DNA of 64,000 nt from Chalciporus piperatus (taxonomy: Eukaryota > Basidiomycota > Agaricomycetes > Boletales > Boletaceae): positions 85,578-149,577 of the forward strand of contig JBBPTG010000058.1 of NCBI GenBank assembly GCA_038093975.1. The letters run 5' to 3'. The notes beneath the pieces were generated by a model. That model did not search any database. It was given only the letters and a program-made list of their open reading frames with translations, and was not told the DNA's origin. This document shows positions 20,710-31,559 of the stretch, piece by piece. Each line of letters starts with the position of its first letter. Position 1 is the first letter of the stretch. A program made the position numbers and the translations under genes.

Positions 20710-22805
20710 GACCTGCTCGCACTAGTTATTTGTACCGGGCAACTGAAGGATAGGGTGCCGGTGAAGATCTGGAGGCTTAGAGGGTTTGAGGACCCCTGTC
20801 GGTAGTTGCCGAGTCCTGACAACTTTCTCGCCGTTTCCTCGAAACGTTGTCTCCAATGTGCCCTCCGTTTCGTGACCTCGACCACGCGGCTTCGTGACCT
20901 GTTCTGAACTTCCGCGCTCTTCCTTCCAAAAAGAGTGGCCGAGGTTGTGGCCGACTTGTGTCAATGGTATGTTACTTTCTGAATCACACTTGCAACACAT
21001 GACTCACACTCAACTCACTCTTTTCAAGTTCAACTTCCTCGCATCAAGTTACCGAACTCATCAACGGAAAGGTAGCACTCACCCGTACTCTTCCGTGTCC
21101 GATTACAAGGAAAACATCCAAATCCTGTCTCGGACGAAGGAAGCGACTTTGGCATCCATCGAGAACATCTGCCACACATGACAACGTAAGTGGGCGACAC
21201 CGAACACGAGGCAGCGGCAATTCTCGTCCAATTTTCATGAACAGACGAAATGGCCGCATCGGAGGTAAGATGAGTCCCCCGCCATTCAACGCATGTATAC
21301 TCCATGCTTGAGACCGACGTTGCCCAACGGGGGTGGCTTCCTTTCACTCATTCGTATGCTTCACCAGAGGGAGAATAAAACGGAAATGACGAGGTACACT
21401 GTATTACTACATTTCTTCCATTTACATACTTGCGACCATGATAACCTGATTTTTATCTTCGGGATTTTGATCAGGCCGGCCACATCCCCGGTTGGAGCTC
21501 TTTAGGTTCGTCCTTTGACACCGACCAGCGACAGGCTCCCTTGAATGTCAGCGCTTCAGCATCCACGCACAAAGTTTGTTTGTTTCATCGGACAAGGTCT
21601 CTAAGGTACAAATCCCTAGAATACAACGCACCACCGATTGCACGATACCCATCCCCAGGAGCTTTTTATCTCTACTCCACACCCCGTGCGATAGTGCGGG
21701 TCAAATAGAGAACACCGAAGCCTGCAGAACCCACCCTTAGAGTTCCACTACTACATGTGATTAACTTCGAGGGCACGAGGTGTCGGCGGGAAGGTTTCAT
21801 CCACGAGGCCCAGGTAGCTTTCAACGACGTGGTACTTGTAAGAAGTCCTTCGGCGCCTCGTTGCATCGAATTCATCTCATGCGCGCATCTACGCCGCTTC
21901 ATCTTGTTTTTTTTCTCGCAGCTGGCCCTCTCTTGGCAGTTGGTCTGTCCGACGGCCGATTCAGATTCTTGTGCGGTGGTTGTGGTAGTCAACTCCTCGG
22001 CAGGTGGCACTTGGTTGTCCCCATCGCAATTTGACACAATGGAACAAACGACCTCTCGTCGCAAGCAGCCTACTTCCAACCACATACAAAACCTTCCAAA
22101 CGTCAATTACCTCCACACTGTAAGCGGCGTCCGGCGATTACTCGTTCCATAAACCTGTGTTGACGTGTTATCTACCCGATCCATCAAATTTCAGGTTGGA
22201 CAAGTCGTACCTCGTGACATTCAAAATCTATATCTCTCTCACGTGTGCCCTGCCACGCCCTGTCATCAGACAGCGCAGCTGCTTCCATTTCTGACCTGTC
22301 AAGATTAGATGATCCCGGAGCGGAAGCAAACCTTCCTAATTGCGTCCCTATCGCGAGCTGATTTGTTTTTTTCGAGGATAATTTTTATCAGCCCAGCTGA
22401 TGCTCGAATCACGGGAACGCCGCCGCGTGTGATAAGAGTGTGATAAGTCCGGTCGTGTGTGCACTAACCATCATTTCATTTCGCTTCTCCGACACCAGAA
22501 GTACCAAATAATCAGTGGCGTCGGAACAACAAGTCTCTAAAGTACTAGATAGGTATAACTATATACAACAACAATCAATAAGTCATTCAAGAACGAAGAT
22601 GAGTGTGTCGCAGAGTGATGCGGGATGCAGGGGGGGGGAAAGTATGTTACAGTTACAGCTGGGGGTTCCGTGGTGGAGAAGTAAAAATACATCGGTTGGA
22701 CTGATGAGAAATCGCACGTCCAAAGTTTAGATGAGGAAAATTTGAAGGAGGATTGGAGTGAAAAGAAGTTCGGGTGAACGCGGAGGCGCCGACGAACATT
22801 GTGTT
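20710..22805. other. intergenic, no supported gene
   Basis: About 2.1 kb between the FunK1 pseudogene and the HMG-box gene. Medium-length open frames on both strands (for example 21,347-21,030 minus and 21,757-22,152 plus) show no domain or convincing splice pattern. A G-run occurs near 22,631. Confidence 0.4.
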
Positions 22806-24294
22806 TCAGTACGCGGACAGCGAGGACAAGAAGGCAGACAAGTCAGTCCCCACGCCAGGTACCGATTTCTCCGAGTAGTCGAAAGAAAATGGATCTTTCG
22901 AAAAAGCGGGGAAGCTGTGTTGGGGGAATAGAGGGCTATCCAGGGCGTTATCGTGGTCAAAAACGTTCAAGCCAGCTGGGTATTGTTGACCACAAGGCTG
23001 TAGCTGATTCGATGCGAGGGTATAAGGATTTAGAGCGAAGGGATCCTCCGAGTCTAGGCCACAATCGAAACCAGGAGAGGGTGACAGCGCGTGTGGTGTA
23101 GGGGGTAAGCTGGAGAATGGTGACGAAGCTGGGGTCCAATCGCTACCATACGCTGGATCCACACATAACGTAGGAGTTTGGACTCGGCCAGTCGCACCTG
23201 AAGGGTAGCTGCCGAGATCTGTGCTCGATGGCAATATCGAGTCCCCGAATGCCACATTGAACATGAAAGGATCGAGATCCTGGACGTGGCAGTCAGCGCA
23301 TTGAATCGATTGAAGGGCGAGTGCACTCACGAATGAGGGTTGGAGTTTGGAAGCGAAAGAATATTGATGGGGAGGTAGAAATGAACGTGAACTTGAAAGA
23401 TCGGGACAACCTTGCGACGCAGCCAGAGGCGCGGAGAGTTGTGGCCCCTCCGCAGGTCTTGATGGTGGCTGGCTACAGACCGAGCGTGCACGATGGTAAG
23501 CAGCAGCCAATTTCTGAGACTGAGCGTCGTCAATAGGCGCTGACGATGACCTGCGGTAAGAACCGGCAGTGATGGGTGTTTCGAACCGTGTGACGATCTC
23601 GGGAATATGGGTGCGGTCGAATTCTTGGATAGCAGCATCGAGCTCTGCACCTTTCTTCCCTTTGACGAGTAGCTCCGCGATCTTCGCACACCGCTTTAAG
23701 TCCTTCGGTTCCACCTCTCGAACCTTTCGTTTCTCTGTCCCTCCCTTCGGCTTCGTCTTCGAATGAGACGGTCGAAATGCGTACTGCGGCCACTTCTTCT
23801 TGTGCTCCTCCAACGCCTTCTTAGCCTTCGCATGCCAAATCTGGCGTTCATCGTGGGGCATGTTCTGCCACGTGAGTCCGATGATCTTCGATAACGTGCT
23901 GTGATTAGTCTCGACTTCTGTGGAGATATGCTGGCTTTTGATAAACGATGATCGGAAAAGGATGAAGGCATTGGGTGGACGGGGTATATGGTCCTCCCCT
24001 CGCTTTTTACTGTGGGCAGGTCGGCGAGCAGAGACCTCGGAGCCGGGTGACGGGAATAAGATGGGTTCGAAGGTGGCCTCGACAAAAGGGGGAGGTTCGT
24101 TGAAAGTCACAGGGGTAACATTAGGGGTAAAGGCAATGCTCTGAGGAGAAACGGATTGGACGGAAAAGGCCCAAGTTAGCTGAGCGCCTACGAGTCACAA
24201 CACATCCTGTCAATACCTACGAACCAGATGAGATACGATTTCACTGACCGTCTACATCGTCGAATTTCGATGACCGCGATCTCTCAGCAGGCAT
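22806..24294 (-). CDS. HMG-box transcription factor, copy 2
   Basis: Exon 1 is 24,294-24,249 (MPAERSRSSKFDDVD) and joins 24,187 in phase 1; the frame then runs to 22,806. The HMG box is near residue 75: IPRPPNAFILFRSSFIKSQ, then NHSTLSKIIGLTWQNMP, DERQIWHAKAKKALEEH and WPQYAFRPSH. A Lys/Arg tail after the box (KRKVREVEPKDLKRC) could aid nuclear import. The C-terminal half is Ser/Pro-rich, as in activation domains. A 51-nt stretch at 23,330-23,280 begins GTGAGT, contains a CTGAC branch-like site and ends CCAG without breaking the frame, so the product is 475 aa if retained or 458 aa if spliced. Unlike copy 1, no intron interrupts the HMG box. The first 19 residues of the box are identical in both copies. 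Confidence 0.86.
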
Positions 24295-26713
24295 TTTGGA
24301 GGGATGGTATCGCAGGATCGAAGGTGGGCGGGGGCGCAAACAACGTATCGGCGGGGGGAGCACGAGGCGAGGGATTGGACAGGACGGATTTATAAAGAAA
24401 TACACACGTACACGGTAATTTCAGGGTCCTGATAAGTTGTAAGGTGTCTGTCCAGAACGGCATTGCGTAGGCAATAGAAGCCTCGTAACGCGCAGGCGGA
24501 CAAGGCTTCCATACCCAGGCTGGATCTCGCTAGGTCCGGTATGAACCGGATGGGAAGACAAGTCTGATGACCTGATAGTCGTGTTTACATGAACCAAATC
24601 ACAGGCAATTCGTCATTCATTGGTACAACAAGTCAATTAAATATGGCAACAGCGACCCGAGGGAACAGTGGGCGCGATCGATCTAACCATGGGGCGTCGG
24701 AGGTGTATTCGGTTTATCTGTCGGCAGCCAGGAATACTCACCTGTGACCTGTCTCAGTGTTGTGTTCCTGGACGGCCTTGGACTCCACTAACTTGCCTTT
24801 TGGGTCATTTGCTTCCTCACCGGAGATTTCTGTATTCCTCGGCTAACGACGACTCGTGTCAAGACCATAGCGAGATGAATGTCGGAAATATTTCTGGTAT
24901 GCAGCGTGACTTGTTCTTCACCCCCAGAATGAACGTCGATGACTAGGACTCTAGCTGGCAATATTTGCTGGTCGCTAAATGGTGCCTAAAGGTTTCATGA
25001 TCAGGGAGAAGTTGTAAGTACAAAATGTTCGTTCCTAGAGGGCAACTTTTCAAGCGGAGCTCGAACTTTAGTCGCATTTTCCTTTCTTGGTCCACCTTAT
25101 CCTCAACAACACTGTCAGCAGCACCGCTGGCCAGTCGTCCAGGCGGCGACCCAGAGCATATACAAGCCCTGGACAACATCCGCGCCATCTTGTTCGGCGC
25201 GCATCTTGATGGTGGTCGCACGACTGATGCCAAGCATCCTCTGTCAAGACCTGTCTGTGACTCCGACTTAGGTCACTTAGGTATTGCACCGGACGGAGTG
25301 ACTTGGTGCTACCCACATCACACAAGCTCAAATAGTCAGATCCGCTGACACCATCTCGACAACCCGTTGTCGTATTGGCACAACAGTTTGGTGGGGAGAT
25401 CGACGCACAGCCCGCAGAGCAATAATCTCTTCTTTAGGTCCAAATTGAAATGGAAGACCAAAGGTAGCCTCCCCACGGTTGCGAACGCTAACTGTTGCTA
25501 ACCACCTTTCTGTTCTTGTTCCGATTTTGTTCTGGTTAGATTCGCTGATACAGTAGCGCGATCACTACGCCTAGTCCTAACCTTGCAATCGGCATGACGC
25601 ACTTCACGCATGTGGCACTCTCCAAAAAGGCAATGGGCGTATGATGGATCCACAGTAGGGAATATTCTGATTCCATCAGCTGCTTAATGATACCGTTCGC
25701 TCCCGTTTTGCGCCAACAATCCCTCCCGCGTTCCTTCTGGGCCGAGGTTGATCGACATCATTAGGTATCCGTTTCACATCAATATCCTCACCTACACACA
25801 CCAACTAAAGCAACCACCGCCGTACCCTTACCGACTCTGGAGACACCTGACTTGACGATTCTCCGGGTCTTAGGCCTGCAAATGTTAGCCACGTTTACGG
25901 AAGTTACATTGTTGGTCGTATCCATTACCACTGACATGGTTCGACAATATGCTGCGCTCCCATGGCAGTGATTCGGCTAGGACATTGAAAATGGGTATGT
26001 TACGATCACCCTTCGGTTACTTCACCATACACTATCTGCCGCCTTATCACGTATGCTCGGTCTCGGCCACCCATGAAGATGATTCAGAATGGGAATACTT
26101 TCCTCAATTTTACTAGGGCGATCGTTCGACTACTGGCTCGATTCATTAGACATATGAATCATATCCACTAACTTATTAAACACCCCGAGAATGCAGACCA
26201 TCAGACCCTAGTTGGACTGGGGACGGTTGCCGTGAGACCCTTGTAGACTTTGACCGGTTGACCCCTGAAGTCGGCTGACTGTGCCTTCACCCCCAGCCAA
26301 AAGTGGCAGCCGGGAGAGTGAGATAGAGATTGGACCCCTTCTCAAGTGTCACGGCCATTTTCACGTTTCGATAAAAGTGGGCTGTCGCGAGCTTCATATA
26401 ATTGCTCCAATATGATAGGGTGACAGTAATGCATGATAATACAGAATGGACTACGAGAAACACTAGCAGAAAATGGGGGGAAATGCATCGTGAAACGAGG
26501 GTAGCGTGTGAATGTATTGTCATGGGATATGCCGGCGTGTTGAAGTGGGGGACTCGGAGGGGGGGGGGGGGTGCCGCAATTAAAATAATCTGCTCGGAGA
26601 GGCTACGGATATGAAAGACGGGCATAGGATACGAAAAGAAACCTGCGAGTCGAAGGGCTGGGATCTGCAAATGCTGGAATTGCGCGAAGTGATGTCTTGG
26701 CCGTCGTCGTGCT
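24295..26713. other. gene-poor region
   Basis: No gene was recognised in 2.4 kb. The first part is the upstream region of the HMG-box gene. The distal part carries the first copy of the direct repeat at 26,055. A run of 12 G lies near 26,560. Confidence 0.45.
26055..26237. repeat. direct repeat, left copy
   Basis: Starts GCTCGGTCTCGGCCACCC and ends near CCGTGAGA. It matches 26,937-27,107 in the same orientation with scattered differences and small indels. Shared phrases include TACTAGGGCGATCGTT and TATTAAACACCCCGAGAATG. Confidence 0.8.
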
Positions 26714-26903
26714 CTACTCCTCGTCGGCGTCGTCTTCGGGAGAAACAGTCTTGCTACTGGCAACGTCGGCTCTCTTCTCGGCGGCCTTGATCTCATTCGA
26801 ACGCTTCTAGGATCCTGTAGCAAATGCTGAGAAATACGAACCGAATAGAACGGCATTGTTTTACCTCGATCAACGGATCGTTGTTCCTTCCATCGTTGCC
26901 CAT
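26714..26903 (-). CDS. very short two-exon ORF (43 aa), candidate
   Basis: Exon 1 (26,903-26,865) encodes 13 residues starting MGNDGRNNDPLIE. A 58-nt GT/AG intron follows, and exon 2 (26,806-26,714) adds 30 residues, KRSNEIKAAEKR and then an acidic end SPEDDADEE before a stop. Phases match. The MGN start suits N-myristoylation, and the pattern is faintly like the N-terminus of G-protein alpha subunits, but the GTPase domain is absent. It lies between the two arms of the direct repeat. It could be a real small protein, a truncated gene fragment or chance. Confidence 0.35.
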
Positions 26904-26936
26904 GCAAACACATCGCACATTTGATCATCCGCCGTT

Positions 26937-27107
26937 GCTCGGTCTCGGCCACCCGGTGATTCAGAATGGGTAAATGTTACTAGGGCGATCGTTTGACTAC
27001 TGGCTTGATTCATTAGACGTATGAATCATGTCCACTAATTTATTAAACACCCCGAGAATGTAGACCATCAGACCCCTGGTAGTTGGACTGGGAATGGTTG
27101 CTGTGAG
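26937..27107. repeat. direct repeat, right copy
   Basis: Partner of 26,055-26,237; the spacing between copy starts is 882 bp. No terminal inverted repeats or target-site duplication could be recognised by eye. Confidence 0.8.
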
Positions 27108-27264
27108 AGGTCTGGCCACTGGCACGGCGACGGCAGCCCTGCGAAAAAACACACCGTTTGGATTTCAGTTCGGCTTCTAGCTCGTTCGAACGTACAACTG
27201 CCAGTGAAGCAAGGTAGCAAGGGGACAAAACCTAATAAAGGCTAGGAAGCGCTAGATAATACAA

Positions 27265-27287
27265 CTACATATGTTGTACATATGTAG
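27265..27287. repeat. perfect hairpin, 10-bp arms, 3-nt loop
   Basis: CTACATATGT at 27,265-27,274 is followed by TGT and then ACATATGTAG at 27,278-27,287. It lies just 3' of the four-repeat gene and could act in transcript ends, but no T-run follows in either direction. Confidence 0.6.
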
Positions 27288-27427
27288 GAATAATGTTCAT
27301 ATAGACTCGGGGCCAGATTCCAGACCTCGCTTTGCAGAACATAGTACACAATAACCCGTTCAAAAAGACTGCGATAAAACTCTGAAGGCAATTTTTGGAG
27401 AGAGGATTGCTTGAATATATCGGCGAC

Positions 27428-29082
27428 CTACTGTGATGAAGGCTGTAACGGGTGAATAATCCCATGAATCAACGAAATCGGTAAACTTACAGGAGCCCGC
27501 CTCTTCGATTGGTTCAACCTGGCAGACTTCCTTGGTTGGGCTCGGTCGTCATCAGAGTCCTCATCCGGCACCCTGTAGCGTCTGCCCAATCTAGCTACGT
27601 CATCGTCAACACCATCGTCGTCGGCATCTTCAAGCTCTTCGTCGTCTGACATGACCACGTTACGGGGACGTTTTGTGGGAGATTTGGGTTGCATATCTTC
27701 GTCAGAGTCTTCCTTATCCGATGTGATCACATTCTTTCGGCAGCGCTGGCGTTTTGCAGGGGATGCGAGCGGCATCTCTTCGTCCATCTCTTCGTCCGGC
27801 TCGTTGTCCTTGTTTTCAGCGAGCTCATCTTGCATTGCGACATGCATCGCATCACTCATCGCATCTTCGTTCGACCCATCCTCGTCATCTTCGTCAGACC
27901 CATCCCCCTTGTCATCTTTATCTTCATCTGACCCATTACCCTCCTCGTCGCTGTCTGCCACGACAAAGTCGTCCTGTTCGTAGTCCTCGTCCTCAGCTGC
28001 CGAGCCTACCTCATCATCCCAGGGACCAATGGCTTCCCCAACAGGATTCTGAATATTTGGTGCACTCCGCCGTTTTCGAGGTCCGCTGCGTTCGGGATGT
28101 GCCAACCACCACTCTTGAAGACGGTGAACCAGGTCCACCAGGCGATAGTGCTAGAAAGTGATGAGGCTTTAGTTCTTCGATGAGTTGAATGAGCGACCAA
28201 AACTTACCCATCCACAGTCCCTCTTGGGGTCCAGACACCAACGAAACGAGTTACGCCGATATGCTTGGTCGAGCCGGAGACCACGGTAACGTGTACCGAA
28301 CCAGATCTGCTCAGACCCCGGGGAACGTGAAGCATACTGTTGATCCAAGAGTCGTCTGTTGGCTTCATACAACGGCTTGTACTAGGTCAAGCGGTCAGTT
28401 TGAACTTGACTCCAACGTAGAGTTGAATTGGAACGCACCCAGCCTTCCCGTCGATTCTCAGGACGTAAACCCCACCAAACGACATCCTGATGAATGTCTT
28501 TGATGGGCTTTCCCGTGTATGTCCAAGCTATCTTCGCGGGGAACGGGAAATCCCCAGGGTCCCGTTTGGAGGCGAGCTCTTCTTCATATCTATTGTTCCA
28601 CATCACAAATGACGAGTACTGGATGGCACAATCATCAAACAAGCCGTTAAGACGAAAACGGAGCTATGAGACCTACCCAACTATTATTATCCCGATCAGG
28701 GTGAACAGCCCAGTCTCTAAGGTTCGCATCGACTTCGTCGAGCCTTTTGCCCTCGTTCTTGCCAAACGGGATCAAATAGGCCCCTGCCGTCTCTCTGCAG
28801 AGCCACTCTTCATAGGCAGCATTCTTTGCTACCATCTCCTTATACTTTGCGGTGCAAAATGTGACTCTGGGATGCAAGACTGTGACGCGTACTTACCCAA
28901 TAGGTATCCGATCGTTTTTCGGAAATCCCCCAATAACGCAGACTATGGGGAATGGAATCCAGGCGAGTACCCGGCAGGATCTCGTGAGCACGAAATGGTA
29001 TCGGGTATCCGCCTGGGTCTTGTTCCAGCGGCTCTTCAGATCTTGATTGGGCGAATAGGTCGTCAGCCCTGTTTGAATTCAT
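27428..29082 (-). CDS. four-repeat protein (one repeat per exon) with acidic nuclear-type tail
   Basis: Six exons: 29,082-28,897, 28,844-28,677, 28,618-28,439, 28,381-28,208, 28,150-27,491 and 27,442-27,428. All introns are phase 0; the product is 460 aa. Exons 1-4 each encode one repeat of 56-62 residues ending in Trp exactly at the exon edge. Best-conserved unit: IPFGKNEGKRLDEV then LRDWAVHPDRDNNSW. The others read IPFRAHEILPGTRLDSI, FPAKIAWTYTGKPIKDI and WFGTRYRGLRLDQAY. The PFGK..GK core resembles small DUF3820-type modules, but this is only a hint. Exon 5 encodes HYRLVDLVHRLQEWWLAHPE, then long Asp/Glu tracts with KR-rich segments (SPTKRPRNV), typical of a nuclear, chromatin-associated protein. 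Function is unknown. Confidence 0.8.
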
Positions 29083-29471
29083 ATGGAGAAAAACTAGCTA
29101 GAATGTAGTTGTGGGAGGATTTGGGGCGGATATGCGTTTGAGGGTTTACTTGAGACGCGCTAATTTATAGCCGGCGCGTGAGTCATGTGAGCACAATAGA
29201 AGTGCTTGTTACGTAAGATTTGTAAGAAAAGGTACACACGGCCGCCGGATGGGAACCTACCAACTTCCTCCCTAAGGGGCGAGACTACGCTCACCCAGCT
29301 CGTTGCATGCATGACAGCTTCCAGAAATTTAATGCACCTGACATTTCGAGACGTGTCTCGCAGTCAAAGGCGCGAACGCAGATGCGGCATTCGATAAACC
29401 AACCTTTGACACTGCCGTTCATGCGACACTCGCTTCCGTAGATGCTTCTACTATGACTGTACCTTCGGTTC

Positions 29472-29935
29472 TCAAGTTTCAACGATCAATCCAGATTCTC
29501 GCAAGACGGGCACAGAAGCGCACAGGCACCATAATCTGCTACTCTCGAATGTCATCCGCTCACGAAGTCTCCCTGATTGAACGCGTTGAAGACATCTAAC
29601 GGATGGCACACGAGTCACGACACGCTCCGCGATGTTCTGCCTCCTCTCTAACCAACCCAAATGACCCGGGTTAGTCATCGATCTTGTTGAATGCTTAGTC
29701 CTGACAGCTCAGACTCACATCTCCCATTGATCCGTCTTCATCACTGGTGTCTGAAAGTCAGCGGGTCCGCAAAAACGTGACCTAGGGCTAATATTCCGTG
29801 TATCCGAGAGGAAGACCATCTTCTCACAGAAGGTCAGGGCTGCGATGAACCTGAGCGTTTTCAGCGCTTCCGCAAACCGAGTCCGCGGCCGAAGAGACTC
29901 ATCAACAAGTCCAACCATCCCATCATCGTCTTCAT
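29472..29935 (-). CDS. unrecognised coding-like segments
   Basis: A minus-strand stretch reads YEDDDGMVGLVDESLRPR on to TDQWEM, and stops at a GTGAGT donor near 29,718. A second open stretch at about 29,678-29,472 could be the next exon. No domain was recognised, and no start or acceptor can be placed with confidence. It may be a gene remnant. Confidence 0.3.
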
Positions 29936-30205
29936 ATCCAATTTGACCCCAGGCCCGCCGGCCATCAGCAACTCATAAGCGCTGAAATATGAGCAGATCT
30001 CGAGGACCGTGTTTGGGGAGCACGCTCTCCGAGAGCTAATTCGTTGTAACGGTTCAAACCTCACGCGATGACAACGCTGATCGGTGGGATTTTGACTGTT
30101 TTCCTTGGGAAACAAAGTGGCTGTGCCTATGCGAACATTAGAAGGTGTCCACCTGGCCAAGCATCAATTCTTGATAGCTTCTACCATCTCAAGCCCAGTG
30201 CAAAC

Positions 30206-31558
30206 ATGTTGTTCGGAAGACGGCAGCGGACAGCAAAGGATGTCAACGGTACGTGCTCGTCATCTGTGATGAAGTAAATATTGATGAACCCTTTGCAAGG
30301 CGGGAATGACAGCAGCCATACCTCCTCGAAGAACCAGGATGGACCGCAGATGTTGGAAGTAGATTGTCAAGGAGAGATCATCTCAGTCGCCTTTCTCCCA
30401 GATGAAAAGCACGTCGTGAGCGCAGGAGCGGAAGGGACGGTTCGACGCTGGCAAACGGATGACGGAAAAGCAACGGGGGAGCCGATGAAAACGGGGTGCT
30501 CAATCATGGCTATCACAGTGTCAAAGGATGGAAAGTGGTTCGTCACTGGAGGGTATGATGGGTTGGTGACAATTTGGAATGCGTGGAATCACCAGAAGGT
30601 CCGTGACCTCACTCACGAATCGGCGGTTAGAGCGGTCGACATCTCCCCAGATTCGACTCGAATCGTATCTGGTGCAGAAGACAAAACAGCATGTATTTGG
30701 TCTCTCCCGATAGGCGAGCGACTGGTCAGTCCCTTGGAACACAAGTTCTCGGTTGCAGCGACGAAATTCTCCCCAATGGTGCTCGCATCGCCACTGCCAC
30801 GTGGTACCGCGAATGGCATGTCGACTTCGGTACCTGGACTGAAACGGACAACGGATGTGAATCATTGCGAGTCTACGCCGACAGCAGCGACCTTCTCTTC
30901 GACATCAAAGTCAAAGTTGCATCAGACTACAACAACTTCATTGCCTGGTCGCACAATTCCCAGCAGATCTTCGCCCTTAACAATGGAGGTGTCATCAAAT
31001 GCGTAGATGCGTCCAATGGAAACCTGCTCTCCGAGTGGTCAATCCACATTAACCTCAAACGCAGGTGCATTGTCGCCGTTTCAAACGGGAAATTCGTCGC
31101 GTCCTCGGCAGATAGTTCCATTTCGTTTTGGGACACTTCGACACAACAGCAGATTGGACCTGCCCTCGAGCAGACCTCTCAAATCGACTACTTCGCGTTG
31201 TCAGCAGACGACAGTCACCTTGCGAGCGTTGGTGATGGCGGGAAAGTTACGTTGCGCGGTCTTGGCGGTATTCTCTCCCCCTCCTACCGTATTGCTCTCG
31301 CAATAGAACCCCACCCTCCAAAGTCATCCGGCCTTCAGAATTTGCTGCGCATAGCCACTTCAAAGGGCGATCCCAAGACAACCATCCATTCTATCCATGC
31401 TGCACTGTGCACCCAGGAGGATATCTCAGGTACATTCATTTTCATGGGTACTAACGTCTGACTGACGACCAACTCAGTCAAACTTAGCGCAACCGTCGAA
31501 GAATTCCGCAAGCAGCTGGCCGACTCTGCACGCAAATCCCAGCACCTTGAGTTATAAG
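30206..31558 (+). pseudogene. WD40-repeat protein (N-terminal module of a WD40/TPR/HET locus), one-base frameshift
   Basis: Exon 1 (30,206-30,248) joins exon 2 at 30,300 in phase 1. WD40 blades are clear: ISVAFLPDEKHVVSAGAEGTVRRW, shortened here as VAFLPDEKHVVSAG..TVRRW; MAITVSKDGKWFVTGGYDG..TIW; VDISPDSTRIVSG..CIW; and, in another frame, FVASSADSSISFWD. Near 30,771-30,779 the expected SPNGARIATATW is reached only by adding one A to a run (CCCCAATGG), so the frame breaks mid-blade. An intron follows at 31,430-31,477, and the frame ends at TAA 31,556-31,558, two bases before the ATG of the next module. Related Agaricomycete proteins carry WD40, coiled coil, TPR and HET parts together, so this and the next entry probably derive from one gene. 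Confidence 0.72.
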
Positions 31559-31559
31559 G

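Noticed and set aside
21672..22152. Opposing frames of 131-144 codons
   Set aside because: No domain and no codon pattern favouring one strand; left as intergenic.
24943..25348. Pair of opposing open frames near 25 kb
   Set aside because: Both are short and unrecognised, and neither has a convincing start context or intron.
26287..26952. 221-codon minus-strand open frame
   Set aside because: No domain, odd composition, spans a G-run and repeat DNA; the tiny spliced ORF at 26,714-26,903 lies in another frame of the same stretch.
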